DNA of 8,196 nt, from assembly GCA_964634755.1 (NCBI GenBank), contig CAZWJH010000099.1, positions 1 through 8,196 on the forward strand, given 5' to 3'. The notes under the pieces are model-generated. The model did not search any database. It was not told the origin of the DNA and saw nothing but the letters and a program-made list of their open reading frames with translations. Below, piece after piece: positions 6,698 through 8,196 of the stretch. The DNA is from JALXDT01 sp964634755. Lineage in GTDB: Bacteria > Acidobacteriota > Aminicenantia > JAMOAD01. The stretch's first letter is position 1, and the number at the start of each line of letters is the position of its first letter. Position numbers and translations under genes: made by a program.

Positions 6698-6904
6698 ATG
6701 AGAGAGAACAATACTCTCGTTGAAGAAAATGATAGAAGGCTAAAGGAAATTATAAAGGATGCAGTGCGGGAAGTGATAGAAGAGGAGTTTATGAAATTAA
6801 GATTGTCTATTATTTCTTATATATCAGAGTCTGAACAAAAGGAAATAGAGGAAAAATACGGAAAGCCTTCAGATGAATTTGTCAGAAAAATTGAGCTTAA
6901 TTAA
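6698..6904 (+). CDS. Small charged helical protein, possibly antitoxin-like
   Basis: The 68-residue protein has an ATG start 4 bp after AGGAGGT (6687-6693), so expression is well supported. Residues 8-35 are dense in Glu, Lys and Arg with a hydrophobic spacing suited to an amphipathic helix. The C-terminal half reads SESEQKEIEEKYGKPSDEFV (43-62). This acidic helix followed by a G-x-P turn reminds me of small RelB-type antitoxins, but that is an impression, not a family match. Such antitoxins normally sit directly before a toxin gene. Here the next 226 bp have no frame of that size, so any toxin has been lost or this is a solitary protein. It has no signal peptide or membrane segment. That it is a real gene is likely; its function is unknown. 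Confidence 0.65.
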   Translation: MRENNTLVEENDRRLKEIIKDAVREVIEEEFMKLRLSIISYISESEQKEIEEKYGKPSDEFVRKIELN

Positions 6905-7087
6905 TATTTGATTCAAAAACAATTTTTGTTGATAGAATAGATTTTCGTGGAAGTACGTATAAGTAAAAATAATTAAAAATAGTTATGAGAAATGATAAGA
7001 GATGCTTCTTTGAATTTAAAATATATGCGTTAAAGTGCAGCAACTTCTAACCATTAAAAAAATGAAATCATTATATAGATATGAGAA

Positions 7088-7101
7088 AATTAAATTTAAT
7101 T
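7088..7101. promoter_or_regulatory. 14-bp AT-only palindrome before the 118-residue gene
   Basis: AATTAAATTTAATT is a perfect 14-bp palindrome 29 bp upstream of the ATG at 7131. It could be an operator, but it contains no G or C and such palindromes arise readily by chance in this AT-rich gap (6905-7130). That gap otherwise shows no coding frame and no clear promoter. Confidence 0.2.
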
Positions 7102-7130
7102 GTTATTAAAATAAATTAAAGGGGGTAGTA

Positions 7131-7487
7131 ATGTCAATAGAAGCTGGTTTTATTTCTTTGGTTATACCTATTGAGAAGATTAATGAGGTATATCCGGGTG
7201 GTTTTGAGAAATTTAAAGAGGATAGGAAAACAAAAAATGGATATTCAATCATCTTTGATGATTATATCGTTATTGAAGGCTCAATGTCACCCGGGGATAT
7301 GGAAATGAAAGTTAAATATTGGGAAAATATGGGATTAAAAACAATCTCTTACAAAGATGGGGTAAAAAAATGGGAAGATGTTTGTGTTGTGGATTACCTT
7401 AGTGGCCCAACTTTACCTTGTGATTGGTTGATTGTTAAGGATGGAATAATAAGTCATGTTAATGATAAGTCGGGTAAAATAGTGTGA
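7131..7487 (+). CDS. Hypothetical protein of 118 residues
   Basis: The start is supported by GGGGGT at 7121-7126, an atypical but usable G-rich ribosome binding site. I do not recognise the family by name. The protein looks well ordered: IPIEKINEVYPGGF at 12-25, an acidic pair in a strand (FDDYIVIEG, 42-50), SPGDMEMKVKYWENMGL at 53-69, and a striking segment WEDVCVVD (81-88) followed by GPTLPCDWL at 92-100 with Cys85 and Cys97. It is soluble, with no signal peptide or membrane segment. The mix of conserved-looking Gly, Pro, Trp and Cys suggests a compact domain, such as an immunity-like or partner protein. It sits alone between the small helical gene and a nuclease-like gene, 100 bp before the latter, which has its own promoter candidate. 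The gene is real; the role is unknown. Confidence 0.8.
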   Translation: MSIEAGFISLVIPIEKINEVYPGGFEKFKEDRKTKNGYSIIFDDYIVIEGSMSPGDMEMKVKYWENMGLKTISYKDGVKKWEDVCVVDYLSGPTLPCDWLIVKDGIISHVNDKSGKIV

Positions 7488-7494
7488 TTTGTAA

Positions 7495-7555
7495 AAAATT
7501 ATTTTTGATTTTTAGGGTGAAGATCGAACCATTGCTCCTTAAAATTATTTTTGAT
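7495..7555. repeat. 15-bp direct repeat pair
   Basis: AAAATTATTTTTGAT occurs at 7495-7509 and again, identically, at 7541-7555, 46 bp apart. The second copy overlaps the -10 region of the following nuclease-like gene. The pair could be a regulator-binding pair or the trace of a small duplication. Low complexity reduces its weight, but 15 identical bases this close together are notable. Confidence 0.5.
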
Positions 7556-7560
7556 AATAT
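7532..7560 (+). promoter_or_regulatory. Candidate extended -10 promoter of the last gene
   Basis: TTGCTC (7532-7537), a 17-bp spacer and TAATAT (7555-7560), with TG at 7552-7553 giving a TGn extension. Both hexamers are only partial matches. The position 28 bp before the ATG at 7588 leaves a short leader with GAGGAGGT at 7575-7582. Confidence 0.4.
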
Positions 7561-7587
7561 GAAAGAGTGAAAAAGAGGAGGTAAATA

Positions 7588-8196
7588 ATGGGCTCGCTTT
7601 TGGCTGAGTTTTATACAAAGATAAGAGGTTCTCAAGAGGATATTGCATCTTTGGGAATTGCCCGTATTCTGAACAAGTCTTTAAAAGCAAGAAAGACTTT
7701 CTCTTTTCTTTTAAGCCAAATAAGTGGTGATGATTTCTCGGAGTTGAAATATATTGGTCAAAAAGTTAATAAAGACAAGGAAAGACCTGATATAGTGGGA
7801 ATTGATGAGGATGGGAAAGAGAAAGTTATTATTGAGACAAAATTCTGGTCATCTCTTACTGAAAATCAGCCAAACAAATATCTAAAGGATCTTACGAATA
7901 ACGGAATTTTGATGTTTATAGTACCCTCTCTAAGAAAGAGAATTATTTTTACCGAATTAATAAGAAAAGCTGAGAATGAATTTGAAATAAAAACTGATTC
8001 TGAAAAAGATGATCTTATTTTTGTTAAAGAGGGAAATAAATATATACTGATAAAAACATGGGAAGAGGTTTTCAACCTTTTAAAACAAGCTCTGATAGAG
8101 GAGAATAATACTGAGCTTATTTCGGATGTTGATCAATTAATTGGTTTTTATGAAGTTGTTGAGACAGAATCTTTTAAACCTGTGAGCGATGAGGAT
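7588..8196 (+). CDS. PD-(D/E)XK nuclease-like protein, 3' end outside window
   Basis: The frame opens at ATG 7588, 5 bp after GAGGAGGT (7575-7582), and stays open for 203 codons to the window edge, so the gene is cut at its 3' end. The sequence carries a complete PD-(D/E)XK core: RPD at 66-68 (Asp68), a short charged turn, VIIETK at 80-85 (Glu83, Lys85), then ENQPNKYL at 92-99. The last matches the Q-x-x-x-Y helix motif seen in RecB-type nucleases. A helical N-terminal region of about 55 residues precedes it (LLAEFYTKIRGSQEDIA at 4-20). All expected catalytic residues are present, in contrast to the Asn-substituted nuclease-like gene at the window's left edge. Proteins with this layout are frequent in bacterial defence islands, but the substrate is unknown. 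The fold is fairly secure; the role is inferred. Confidence 0.75.
   Translation, partial: MGSLLAEFYTKIRGSQEDIASLGIARILNKSLKARKTFSFLLSQISGDDFSELKYIGQKVNKDKERPDIVGIDEDGKEKVIIETKFWSSLTENQPNKYLKDLTNNGILMFIVPSLRKRIIFTELIRKAENEFEIKTDSEKDDLIFVKEGNKYILIKTWEEVFNLLKQALIEENNTELISDVDQLIGFYEVVETESFKPVSDED

Noticed and set aside
6914..6928. CAAAAA-TTTTTG hairpin after the small helical gene as a terminator
   Set aside because: The stem is nearly all A-T and only 6 bp, with no proper T-run after it.
7499..8075. Minus-strand open frames at 7499-7690 and 7866-8075
   Set aside because: They are antisense to the PD-(D/E)XK gene starting at 7588, whose frame, ribosome binding site and motifs are clear.

Overview
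The window is AT-rich (roughly 30% GC by eye) and reads as an accessory region of a low-GC bacterium. The standard code is used, and most genes have strong Shine-Dalgarno sequences (GGAGGTG, AGGAGG, AGGAGGT), with GTG as well as ATG starts. I see no rRNA, tRNA, CRISPR array or complete transposase, and nothing that fixes the taxon.

Left part, 1-4771, plus strand. The 3' part of a PD-(D/E)XK-like nuclease gene is followed by two large, translationally coupled genes of the DUF262 (GmrSD/ParB-like, DGQQR motif) superfamily. The first DUF262 protein also carries a C-terminal DUF1524 HNH-type nuclease domain. The second has a long C-terminal part that I do not recognise and no visible HNH site. 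The pair has the hallmarks of type IV-like, modification-dependent restriction or a related anti-phage system. The upstream nuclease may be a third component or a separate neighbour. A strong hairpin plus T-run (4798-4844) ends the unit.

Middle part, 4772-6697. A convergent minus-strand gene encodes a 447-residue AAA_14/DUF4143 ATPase with its own degenerate PD-(D/E)XK-like C-terminus. Its promoter region holds three near-palindromic sites (TTTTTAC-nn-GTAAAAA) spaced exactly 33 bp apart. The nearest one overlaps the -35 of a good extended -10 promoter that would give a leaderless mRNA. Beyond this lie a 19-codon ORF with a very good ribosome binding site and a patch that looks like an insertion-sequence end (tandem TGTCTTGTC, then TTGACA).

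Right part, 6698-8196, plus strand. It holds a small charged helical protein that resembles antitoxins but has no toxin beside it, and an unrecognised 118-residue protein. Last is the 5' part of another PD-(D/E)XK nuclease-like gene (RPD...ETK...QPNKY), which runs off the window and starts within an unlisted frame at 7588.

Taken together, the region looks like a defence or nuclease island with scars of mobility. The best candidate for an undescribed system is the tandem DUF262 pair with its nuclease neighbour. The most distinctive regulatory structure is the 33-bp-phased operator triplet upstream of the ATPase.
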